Assembly: GCA_030762175.1 (NCBI GenBank)
Contig: CM060834.1
Location: 25,408,001 to 25,472,000, forward strand
Origin: Metallyticus violacea
Taxonomy: Eukaryota; Arthropoda; Insecta; Mantodea; Metallyticidae
Length of the DNA stretch: 64,000 nucleotides
Reading direction: 5' to 3'
Under the pieces are notes generated by a model that made no database searches, was not told where the DNA came from, and saw only the letters and a list, made by a program, of their open reading frames with translations. The position numbers and the translations under genes are program-made. Below, one piece after another: positions 19,031 to 29,340 of this stretch (the first letter of the stretch is position 1; each line of letters begins with the position of its first letter).

Positions 19031-20272
19031 ACTGTTTCGTAGTGACAGATGAGAGCTCTCCCGCCTGTCAGAACGGTTGCGACATGACATGTGGAACGTT
19101 CAATGGGCGAGGAAGTAACCGTTAACTGACGAACCATTCTGACGTGGCCAGGTGAACAGAATAAGAAAAGGGAAGAGAGGGTATAAGACACGCAAAATTG
19201 GCTCAATGCTGAATATTCTAAAAGTATACAATATAAGATACATTTTGCATTGTTTTATTATTTCTTTCTAAATAGTTTTTTTTTCCATGCCGCCCAATAC
19301 TAGGTATAATATTATTACTTTAATTTCACAAATTTTAATTTTTTAAGCTTACACAAAATTTTCAACTATAGTTAAACAATTTAAGGTAGATAATGGGATC
19401 ATTTGTTGTATTATATTAGGCCCTCCCCCCTTTTTTTTTTTTTTTACAAAAATTTAACATTTGTAGTACATTTCGAGTTTGTTTCCTTTAGAAGTTCAGT
19501 TTATATTAAAGACGTGTTGGCTGCTGCGCTATAAAGTGTCAGACATTTTGAATAATTAACGACTTAAAGCAGATTTTTTCCCCTTTTTCTATTTCAACCT
19601 CGTGCATTCAGCGAACGTGAATGCGGTGCTTGTTAGTAAAGAAGCCATTATGATATCGCGCTAAGAGGTTCAAGATACAGAGATAATGTCATTTGTCTAA
19701 GGTGCTTTAAGTGAGGGAAAGGCATTGTGATGAAGTGATGCTTGTAAAACAAAGGATACCTTAATGAGAGCCAACGGTGATAGAGCAGATGCCACAGACA
19801 ATGAAGAGAATTCAATTCGGTGCAGCCACCGCTAAATGAGGCCACCTCTAAAAACTGTGACTATAAGCAACAAAGAGCAGACTGAAGAAAGCTTTGTGAA
19901 TGTTCCTTAACGTTTTTTCAGGCTTTAAGTTTAATGTTTCACCGTTTAGAATAGTTTAAAATGTTTTTATTTGAATGTTTTAAATTTGTTCAGCGATTTT
20001 CGTAATATGATCCATTTTTAAGGAAAGGGGCAGCATATTTGCTGTAAAGGGACCAATATTTATTATATATTTTGACTATAATAATTTTATTTTTAGTTAA
20101 AATTAATTATTAATTAAATAATATATTATATTATTACTTATTACACCAGTAAGTGTTCAAGATCCAGGGAAGCAACTTAGGCAATTTTTAATGGAATTAT
20201 TGTATAACTTTATTAACCAGTTTCATAAGTTACTTTTATAACAATACATTAGAATTATAAAGGTATATTAAC
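19031..20272. other. Unassigned AT-rich DNA
   Basis: It contains a T-run at about 19432-19445 and an imperfect inverted repeat of about 15 bp (CTGTCAGAACGGTT near 19076 with AACCATTCTGACG near 19131). Short minus frames at 19015-19206 and 19648-19845 have no family resemblance. Confidence 0.35.
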
Positions 20273-20281
20273 AATGAAATT

Positions 20282-20573
20282 TTACCGCCACGGGTGACAG
20301 AGGTCGTTAAGGTGCGGACTAGTGAGCGGGAGGTCTGGGGTTCGATTCCCACCAGGATCATTCTCTCTGGCTGTTTTTTTTTTTTTCCCAGGTTTTCCTC
20401 AGTCCTCATAACTGGCAAATGCCGGGGAGATACCCTAAACTTGGGCCTGGAACGCTTCCTTCCTTAAAAAAAAATATATAATTTCCCAATATATCATTTC
20501 ATCTCATGTATCATCAGTGTCCACCGCCTATGGTGCCTCAGTACTAAAAACGGGCGTTAAACACTACTAAAAA
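20282..20573 (+). mobile_element. SINE family A, full-length copy
   Basis: The head (20285 on) reads CCGCCACGGGTGACAGAGGT, then TTAAGG (A box) and GGTCTGGGGTTCGATTCCCA (B box), a tRNA-Ser/Leu-like promoter. The body has GGTTTTCCTCAGTCCTCATA, GGCAAATGCCGGGGAG, CCTAAACTTGGGCCTGGAAC, ATCATTTCATCTCATGTATC and a tail AAAACGGGCGTTAAACAC followed by A's. AATGAAATT duplicates flank it (20273-20281 and 20574-20582), showing LINE-style retroposition. Confidence 0.8.
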
Positions 20574-20899
20574 AATGAAATTAACAGAAAGTTCACTTTT
20601 ATAATGAATCTTTTACTGTACATATGACGTCCTTGTATTGATAGGAATATTTATTTTTATTGTTGTCTATTATTACTGTTAGCAAATTACCACAAAAATT
20701 TTAGTTCAAACTTAAAAGGTTGAACTGCCATTAACACAGTGACAATCTTCTGATACTTGTCAGAAGAAATATGACAGATTCATTAATTGGATAAACATAT
20801 TAACGATCAGAAACTTTGATTTCGACATATATTTCAGAACATCTAATATTTACTCATGTATTAACACATTTTCACATTCTTAAGTAGGCATAGGAGAAT

Positions 20900-21265
20900 A
20901 TACTATCGATTATTTCATTTATGTGACGTAATCTTTAAATCGATCAATAAAAAGAAACAAAGTTTGAATTGTGATCAATCACAGATAGACATCGCAGTGA
21001 AATTATCGAAAAAATTGTCAAATCCGTTTTATCAAGCGACGTGCATTTGTCTTGCGGTCAGTGTAGCCAACTCTGTCCATATATAATCACTGGCCACCTT
21101 TCTGTGTTTTCAGTAATTATAAATTTAACTAACTTAATCTGTATTCACTCAAGCAATTGTTTTTGTATATTCAGTCAAACAGTCTGAAATCATTTTGCAA
21201 AGTATGTAACGATATCTGCGTAAGCAACCATAAATCTTAATAAACACATTGTTCAGAATGGTAAA
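20900..21265 (+). repeat. Diverged direct duplication, copy 1
   Basis: The copy begins near ATTTATGTGACGTAATCTT and ends near TTCAGAATGGTAAAATG. It matches 21645-22010 in the same orientation, about 740 bp away, through words such as CAGTGAAATTATCGAAAAA, GTGCATTTGTCTTG, CTGTGTTTTCAGTA and TAATAAAC. Both copies hold an AATAAA-like word near the right end. No protein frame is conserved between them. Confidence 0.65.
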
Positions 21266-21644
21266 ATGTATTCTCTGTTTTGTTTTTCTCAGAATGGTAA
21301 CGATTGTAATAATCGACTTTCGTCTATTTCATTCTCACGGTTTCTGAATAGATAAAGTATAACCTGTTATACATTTTTAATAATTGGTGCGCGAATTTCA
21401 AATATAAATTACTTTTATTCTTTTACTTAATTGAATTACTTTTATTAAATTCAAGATGACTTGAAAATGTTAAGTATTTACAATACAAATATACAGTTAT
21501 TACAATATTGTAAGCCAAGTTTAGGAGAATTATATTTCATTAATTATTTTATTCGTGAAATAGTCCTAATAAATATCACTCGGAAGTTTCGCCTTTCACA
21601 ATCTTCGTGAATTTATCGGCAATCTCACATCCGCTTTTGATATT

Positions 21645-22010
21645 ATTTGTGACTATTTCACTTATGTGTCGTCATCTTAAAGTCTACCAATGAAACTAAA
21701 TAAAATTTTGAATTTTGACCAATCACAGTGAAATTATCGAAAAAAAATTATCAATTCAGCTTTATCATACGATGTGCATTTGTCTTGTCAGTGTAGTCAA
21801 CTATATACCTCCACTATGTAATTCCTAAACACGCATCACTGATTATTTTTCTGTGTTTTCAGTAGTTGTAAATTTTACAAACTAAATGTATATTCACTGA
21901 ATTGTTTTTGAGTGTTTAGCCAAATAGTCTAATACTTTTGTAAATTATGTAATGATATATGCCTAAGCAGTCATGGACTTTAATAAACCAGTTGTTCATA
22001 ATGGTAAAAT
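21645..22010 (+). repeat. Diverged direct duplication, copy 2
   Basis: Counterpart of 20900-21265 with roughly a quarter of positions changed and several indels. It could be a local tandem duplication or two insertions of one unrecognised non-autonomous element. Confidence 0.65.
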
Positions 22011-22146
22011 GTTATGTTTCGCTTGGTGTTAGTAAATCGAGCGGCAGTAACGGAAACTATTAGCTAGAATTCTAGGTAATAGCTTGCCAGTTCATTATTT
22101 TCGGCTATCTCCGCTTTAGCTCGCTTCTGGCCAGCCGCTTGGGTAC

Positions 22147-22335
22147 TTAGCACCAACAGCAGGTATGTGTTTTCAGCCCTGCGGGTAACGTCAAGTCGAG
22201 CCGCCACTTTTCAACGAATTTCCTTAACGGTGTTTTAAAGCTAGCAGGACCAGCATTTGCTTCCGCCATGTCGTCTCTTTTCATTGAAACTGTTTGCATT
22301 GTACAGACAGTAATATGTGTGTAAATTACTAACAA
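22147..22335 (-). other. GC-rich patch with a candidate first coding exon
   Basis: On the minus strand, ATGGCGG in fair Kozak context (about 22270) starts MAEANAGPASFKTPLRKFVE, followed by KWRLDLTLPAGLKTHTC before a stop at 22147. The patch is near half G+C in a window of about one third, and the amino-acid text looks more protein-like than neighbouring frames. No domain is recognised and no canonical splice donor was found at the end. It may be a decayed transposase N-terminus or a first exon. It is a weak call. Confidence 0.25.
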
Positions 22336-24169
22336 TTTAAATGCACAATAAGATATTCATAACGACTGGTATCTCTCATGATTATTACAGTATTCACTAA
22401 TATTGATTTCTCAATGGAAATTAATCCTTATTAAAGTTTAAACTGTAATTTCCTTTAGGAACTACTGTGTGTAACATTAACTGTTAAGTCGTCATGGATC
22501 CAATAAGAAAAGGGCTGCACCGCATGATTATATTTATGTTAGGATAGAAATAACAGCGAACAGACAATACATATATGTAATTAATGAAAGCTTGATGCAT
22601 AAACTTTATTGTACTGTGTAAAACAACGGATGACTACGGAAGGCGTTGGGATGTAAAAAGAAGCGATATAGTTTATACCGCGGCATGTGATGCGTGCTTG
22701 TTAATTGTTTATAAGTAGGGGGTGTAGACACGAACCTCCGCTGGCCGCAATCTCCCTGTGGACTGGGTCAGCTCAGAAACTAATGACTGGTTAATAATGA
22801 AGGGAATCAAATGGCGACCTACCCGCATGCATAAATCACGAGACCCAAATCATTTCCCCCTACAACTGCCGCTTGAAACCACAGCAACCAGGGGGCAGTT
22901 TTAAGGTATAATTGTCATGTATTTCACAGTCATTGGTGACCATTGAAATAAACTTGTCCGAACAACGACCTGTCTATCGTTAAATTATTAGCTACATGTC
23001 CAATTGCATTGTGTGACAGTTTTATAAGAGATGGGTCGCCAATACAACCTGTTTGCTTGCAATAAAACAAATAAAAAAAATCACAATCAGTTAACTCGTT
23101 TAACTGTTTGTTTACTCGCTGAAATTTGTCAGGAAGGTGTGGGAATAGACCGGTTGCAGATTTCCAATAATGTAAAACTTTCACTTGCCTCTAGCAGCTG
23201 ACTTGGAGAAACGAAGCAGAATTTATTTTATTTTTCTTTTGAATTTAGGCAGTACACCTTTTATCTGCTGATAACTCGTAGAAACAAAGGCAATGCTGAG
23301 CTGTGTCAAACTGTAATATACGCAAAATTTAACGCATTATATGACATTTTCCAAAGATCAAAGAGGTTGCCTCCACTTAGCAGCATCAATATCCAGTCAT
23401 CGACTTTAGGATTGGGCCTACCCTATAGCGCACGCTGATTGCGTTATCACCTAAGGTGGTATGAAAAAGCGTTTGCATACTTCTACATTTCAGTGCTTTA
23501 ACTTATTTCATATCAATGCAGCGATTTTCAGAGATACTAATAACAATTACCGCTACATTTATTCTAATACTAAACAACAAAAATGTGCTGCAAACAGTTC
23601 CAATTTTGTATCTCTCTTCATAATTTATATTCACTATTTCACGTTTCCATTTTTTTCATTTGTGTTATTGAGGTACCCCGATTATTCTCATTTTATATGT
23701 TTTTCGTATTCATTAATGTTTGTCATCGACCAGAACGTCAAGGGGAGATGTGGCATAGGCCGGGGTTTAACAATTAAAATATTGAGGTGTTCCTCATTCC
23801 CTTCGTGCTGCAGCAGGGGCACTGTTTAGACTTTTAACAGGACATGACTGTCTTTGTGCTTATTTGTATCGTTTTAACCTGCTACTTCCCTGATTGCCTT
23901 GTGTACTACAGGACAATCCATGACTGATGCTCATCTGGACGAGCGTTCTGCACTAAACAATTTGAACTGTACTGTTGAAAAATGTTGATAGGTCAGCTCG
24001 TAGCATAATGGCCAATGGTTTGGCATTTGTTAAATAAATAAAATAATGCTAATAACGAGACCTATCAGTAAAGGATTCTTGAAGACAATCGCGAGCTAGT
24101 TGCACACTCGTCTGGGGCGTGTAACATGATAATGCCTGCGCATGCGTTACGGGGAAGATTGCGCGACTA
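22336..24169. other. Unassigned DNA with a small inverted repeat
   Basis: Frames at 22930-23184 (minus, 84 codons) and 23461-23829 (plus, 122 codons) lack motifs and have the composition of chance frames. An inverted repeat at about 23988-24070 pairs TGATAGGTC..CTCG..TAGCATAAT with its complement ATTATGCTAATAACGAGACC-TATCA. Confidence 0.35.
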
Positions 24170-24179
24170 CTTCGCTTAT

Positions 24180-24481
24180 TTTTTTTTTTTTTGATTGATT
24201 TATTTACGAACGCTCTTTAACAGCTCAGGTTATCAGCGTCCCATTCAACTCAGGGCGTGAAACGGCCGACAAATTTTGCTCAGAGGCCTCTCTTTCAGTC
24301 TTGAGGTTCTTTTTCGTGCCGTAAATGTACGACACGGGACCCACGGCTTTACTTCCCTTCCGCAGGAAGCCATACTTAGGATTTTTTCGCCCGAAAAAAT
24401 TCATCGGTCCTGGCTGGGTTCGAACCCGCGTTCTTGGGTGTAGGAGGCAAGTATGGTAACCACTACACCACCAGGACCGAC
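24180..24481 (-). mobile_element. SINE family B, full-length copy
   Basis: Read on the minus strand it starts GGTCCTGGTGGTGTAGTGGT (A box), followed by GGGTTCGAACCCAGCC (B box), a tRNA-like head. Then come ATGAATTTTTTCGGGCG, CCTAAGTATGGCTTCC, GTCGTACATTTACGGCACG, GAACCTCAAG and the tail GCGTTCGTAAATAAATC with a terminal A-run (T's at 24180-24193). CTTCGCTT flanks both sides (24170-24177 and 24483-24490). Confidence 0.8.
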
Positions 24482-24891
24482 TCTTCGCTTGTTAACACAC
24501 ACTCGGGCGAGAGATGTGAGCGGGTCAAAATGAACATCATCTCTCCCTGGCCATCGCAACAGCCTCTCTTAAGGGTAACATTATAAGCCGGTCACTTTTT
24601 GGCAGGTTGGTTGAGTGGCCAGCCTGTGTGAGTCGGGATTTGCTGCCTGTTGTTCAAAAGTTGTAGGATGGATTTTGGAATTTAGGATGGATAATATATT
24701 TGTAAAATCATGAAAAAGCTGCAATAGCAACAGTTCAACTCTAAGTTCATTCTGTATGTGTGTTCCCATTTTCTTATGTATACTTTAACTTAGGATGTTA
24801 AGGATATAGTCAGGAGTGTCTCTTTGTGTCCAACCTCGTGAAGAGTTAAATGAAAAGAATAATGAAAAAGTGAGGGTTCTACCGGAGGTTG

Positions 24892-25044
24892 ATTTTGTTG
24901 ATTCCGTTTATTTACGGACATTCTTTAACATTTCATGTCATCAGCGTGCCATTCAATTCAGGGCGTGAAACGCTGATCAATTTTGCTCAGAGTCCTCGTC
25001 TTTCAGGCTTGAGGTTCTTTTCCGAGCCGTAAATGTACCGACAC
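24892..25044 (-). mobile_element. SINE family B, 5'-truncated copy
   Basis: Only the tail half is present, from GTGTCGGTACATTTACGGC to GTCCGTAAATAAACGG on the minus strand, without the tRNA-like head. It is framed by perfect 11-bp duplications ACCGGAGGTTG (24881-24891 and 25045-25055), so it was truncated during reverse transcription rather than broken later. Confidence 0.8.
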
Positions 25045-25055
25045 ACCGGAGGTTG

Positions 25056-26850
25056 TGACAATATGCAGCATACAACCGTAAAACTTCTACTTTTGTCATA
25101 TCCTTGTATTTTCTGGTCTCACGACAGTATAGATTCATTCCCCAATGTTGTTAGGGAGTTTATTCTAGATTTTGTAAGGATTTCGCCAATTTTTTCCCCT
25201 AATGACTTTATTTCTTATTTTTGTTAATATTACTCTGAAATGTTAATACTAAAAAGTCTGCAACAATTAAAAATATTGCTGCCCGGTTACCGTTACCAAT
25301 TTCATTTTTCTAATTTCCATTTCATCGCAAAATAAGATGCTACTATAAAATGCGGCGTAAAACTATACCAGATAGTAACCTTGACATCATGTACATATAT
25401 TACATTTGTTTGCGGATTTTCTTCTTCTTAATTATGCAATTTAATTCAAAATGAGTCTTCACAGGATTGTCTAGTCATTCAACAATATTCTGGATTTCTG
25501 CTAACACTTGCTAATCGAAAGTGACCAACCCACTTATTGAGCTTAAAGCGCATTTTTATTTTGTAGGGATAGAGCCAAAGCTATTTTCTCAAAATTCGCC
25601 ACGTTGTTGAATAACAAATGTTGAAACGTTATTACTATAAATTATATGGAGACTTTTGTAGAAATTCCTGAACCTTTTCCGAAACTAGAACTGCACTCAC
25701 AGTTGCAGACTTTGCTGTGAACTGCACCTATTTCCTCAAATTTGTTACGAGATTGTTTTACAAAGAAGGGGTGGTTCCTCGATACATATGCCGTTCGAAG
25801 GGGGAGGTGGTTGGAATCTCATCCTGACCATCCTTTCTGATTGATTTTTTCAGGTTCTTCAGTCCTCATAAATGGAAAAAGGCCTGGAACACTTCCTTCC
25901 TTCCTTTAAAAAAAACCGCACACACAGTAGGGACAGCTCTGCACCTTTGATGTTCTTGCTCTTAAAATCCGGCTCATAATTGTCTGTAGTTCTCAATGAC
26001 TCCTTTAGACCCTGCTTTATAACAGTAGCTAAATTGTGTCTAGCAATCATCTGTATATGTATGTTATCATTCCAGTATGATATTGCTTTAAAAGATAATT
26101 ATATAGAAAATCACATTAATTGAGGCGGGCAAGTCTTATTTAATAATCCGATTTTCGAATTTGATTGTTTACTGGTGGTTTCTGAATGACTATCAATTTT
26201 TAAACATTACTATTTCTTTTTCTTCTTAATTTCTACTTTATGTTTAGCTGAGAAAGTATAACAAAGTTTTCGATTATGACGTTTCTGATATATATATAAA
26301 ACAATTAGGTTGAGGAACTCGCGATCGTAGCGTAGTTTTATGGTTGCTGTAAATGATATATCTGATAACCGTATATTGCGTTTTCCGTGCTTTACATAAG
26401 CTTTGATAATACTGCCCATTACTCAATAATCAAGTAGGGGAAGGAGGGAAAACTATAGCGAGAACAACAACAATAATAATAATTACGCCATTAGTTTCAA
26501 TATCAGATTAATTATTCCGCGGAACACTTTACAGTATAATTCATATTTTTCAACTTTGAAAAATATGAAATTTGAATTTATAGGATTATTTGGTCCGAAT
26601 TTTTAGATTAAATATAAAAATTTGTATTATTCCCGTAACCTGTGCTAGTGGCAAGCAGAAATTTATCACAAGGCTCAAATTCACAAAGGCGGGTAATGCC
26701 AACGTAATAGCCATAACGCCCCCAACTCAAACTTTAACTTCAATTGTAAATATTTCGGACAGTTTACAATGTAATAATGCTTATTATTAAGCATTGGAGG
26801 GCATAGTCATGCCTGATTGCTGTTTAACTTATTAAAACTTGTTTGTATTT
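25056..26850. other. AT-rich DNA with a SINE A scrap
   Basis: Around 25802-25910 a degraded SINE A middle is recognisable (TTTTTTCAGGTTCTTCAGTC, CTCATAAATGG, GGCCTGGAACACTTCCTTCC). The rest has no recognised gene. Short frames at 26210-26419 and 26590-26790 have no motif. Confidence 0.45.
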
Positions 26851-26852
26851 TA

Positions 26853-27674
26853 CAGAGGGGGGCCAAAAAGTGTATACACTCTTCAAGCAAAGAAAAATTT
26901 GTGTTAACATAACAAAATGGAATTCAAACAAACAGAAAGTTATGAGCACTAATCATCTTAGACTTTAACAGTTACAACAGTTGCTCAAAATGCCACCATC
27001 GACGTCGATACACTTCTGAGTACGTTGAACTACCGAAAGTGCCCTGGGCGTTTCAATTTCTTCCCGAAGTGCTGCCAGTGTAGCTGGTTTTCTACGGTAT
27101 ACAGCATCCTTAAGAGTTCCCCATAGGTAGAAGTTCAACGGAGTTAGATCCGGAGAAGGTGGTAGAAACCTCTTCGTCCTATCCAGTGCCTGCCTTGGAT
27201 CCAGTGCGTGGGGCTTGCTGCTGTGCGAGGTCTCCCAGATCTGCCCTTGTGAACATCGCATACGGTACGCACGAGTCTCAAGTTTGTCTCGAATGCGTGC
27301 AATTGTTACTCACGTTGGCGATTCTGTTCTGTACATGTCTCCATTGCCTTTGAACTTCAACATTCTCGGTTTTCGAATTCCACTTCAAAATTGCTTTCCT
27401 TTGTTCAAACGATAGCTTTGGCTCCATTTTGTTGTAGCAACGCTAGCATAACGTAATATGAGTCGCATCTGTTTACAGAACATTACACGATAATCTTGGC
27501 TTCATTTGTTCATTGTTGATTTACCTGTCACGTAGCAACGCTATCATAATGTATGAGTCACATTTGTTTACAGAACATCATACTACACATTACTGCTGTT
27601 TTTCGGTCCAACTTTGAAATATATTAAATAGATATCCACTATGAAAGTTTGTATACATTTTTTGGCACCCTCAG
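26853..27674 (-). mobile_element. Internally deleted ITm transposon, TA flanked
   Basis: An 822-bp element. Its ends are CAGAGGGGGGCCAAAAAGTG on the left and CTGAGGGTGCCAAAAAATGT reverse-complemented from the right, both continuing with a TATACA core. TA flanks at 26851-26852 and 27675-27676. It encloses the two halves of a minus-strand transposase, with the middle missing. Confidence 0.85.
26965..27425 (-). pseudogene. ITm transposase, N- and C-terminal parts joined
   Basis: The N-terminal part starts at the ATG at 27425: MEPKLSFEQRKAILKWNSKT and VEVQRQWRH, the helix-turn-helix entry of an IS630-like family. A shifted frame follows with a GRSGRP-type linker. The C-terminal part, at 27176-26965, reads PSPDLTPLNFYLWGTLKDAV, then YRRKPATLAALREEIE and KCIDVDGG. 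The third acidic block reads PLNF where the family has PLDF (Asp to Asn). The whole first and second Asp region, about 150 residues, is deleted. Confidence 0.8.
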
Positions 27675-27676
27675 TA

Positions 27677-29092
27677 TTTTTGCAGAGCCATCTGAAAGAA
27701 AATGCAGGTAATTTAGTCAATACTGTGACATGCGCACTTAGTATTCGATCCCGCAAAATACCCAAGATGTCCCTACTGTGATTTGTGCAAATGTGACACT
27801 GCTACCATAGCAACAAATGCATGAGGGGGAAAAAAACCCCTAATACCTATAAAGCATAATGGTGTATATGCACATATATATGTAATAAAACTGCTAATAT
27901 ATACAGACGATATAGCCATTTCAAACTTAGTACTCACTTTAGAATAACCCTATATTATTCAAGATATAAGATAATTAATTTTATTGTGAAAACCAACAAT
28001 TTAATATTAAAAGTCTTAGGAATTTTTTCAAAGACAACCAGAGCAATATTTAATATTTTTATGACTATTTTCTCAAGATCAAATCAATATTATGTTTTAT
28101 TTGGTCTATATAGCCAATTTTGCATCACTTAGTAAATCAGCATATAAAAGAAAATCATATCATTTTTAATAATTTATTAGAGATATCAATATGTAAGTGT
28201 GACCACCTATATTAGTACAGCAGCCTGTGATAAAATTTTGAAAATATTTCCTTGGAAATTCTGAGAATAAATTTTTTCAATTGTGGGCACCTTAAAGCCA
28301 TATTCTTTGAACCTCTCGTAATTTGGCTTTCAAACTAAACACAAGAAAACCGAAACAATTTTTTTAGTGCAATTACGTGCAAGTAAACTAAAATGGGGTA
28401 AAATGTTTGCAAGTTTTCAATTATGTAAATCGTTTCTCATCATTTTACAAATCTTTCTTCTAAGTAATAAAAATGACATCTCTTTGTTCTCTGCTGTTTT
28501 GTGCTCTCTCTGCATGTCTATATTTAAATACATATATTTTCCCAGAGAAACTGCTTGTTAGGACAAATTTGTGTGTAACGGTGGGCGCTAACAGAAATTT
28601 TCCACTGGGGACAAACAAAAGTAACGGCCGTTAAATCGGAGAATAGCTTAATTATCTGTGCAGAGTCGGTCAAATGACCCCTCCCGAGAGCATATGAATG
28701 TATGTAATACTAGTATAACAATTGCTGTGCAAATGTGCCATCTCAGTAGGTCAGTGGTTAGGGCATCAGTGTAAATAGAGCTACACACTGTATGCTTAAA
28801 GACACTCTGTTTATTTTGTAGGCATTTTGTTTTTCTTTCGAATTAAATTCGCCTTAAACCGCCGCTGCAATATTCAGGTTCTAGCTGTCGATGCAAGGTG
28901 TTAAAAACTGCAAGCACACTATTACAGTATTTCTTTTCTCTAACTTTCTTTTTGTAATATATTTATTATACTCAAGAGTATACAAGGATACACTATTTTA
29001 GACAAAACTTTATAAAGAAATTAGGAAAGAAATATTTTTAATATAGCAGAAAAAAAGGAATATCTACGAATAACTGGAAGGGACATATTGAA
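27677..29092. other. AT-rich DNA without recognised genes
   Basis: One tRNA-like stretch at about 28745-28790 (CTCAGTAGGTCAGTGGTTAG, GGCATCAG) may be the head of a decayed SINE. It lacks a B box I can defend. The rest is featureless. Confidence 0.35.
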
Positions 29093-29294
29093 AGAAAAGT
29101 TCATTACGCAGGAGCTGTGAACTAAGCTAATTCCTCATGTAGTAGAGTAACTTAAAAAGAGAATATAAAATCCATATTACGGCGTTAATAATTAATGAAA
29201 TGATATACTTATGGATCTACTGTGTAGTATTAGGGAAACAAAATTATACTTCTTGCCATCTATAAGTATCACAAGAGAGAAAATATATTTATAG

Positions 29295-29340
<46 letters not shown>

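Noticed and set aside
23461..23829. 122-codon plus frame
   Set aside because: Low-complexity Phe/Ile/Ser composition typical of chance frames in AT-rich DNA, with no motif.
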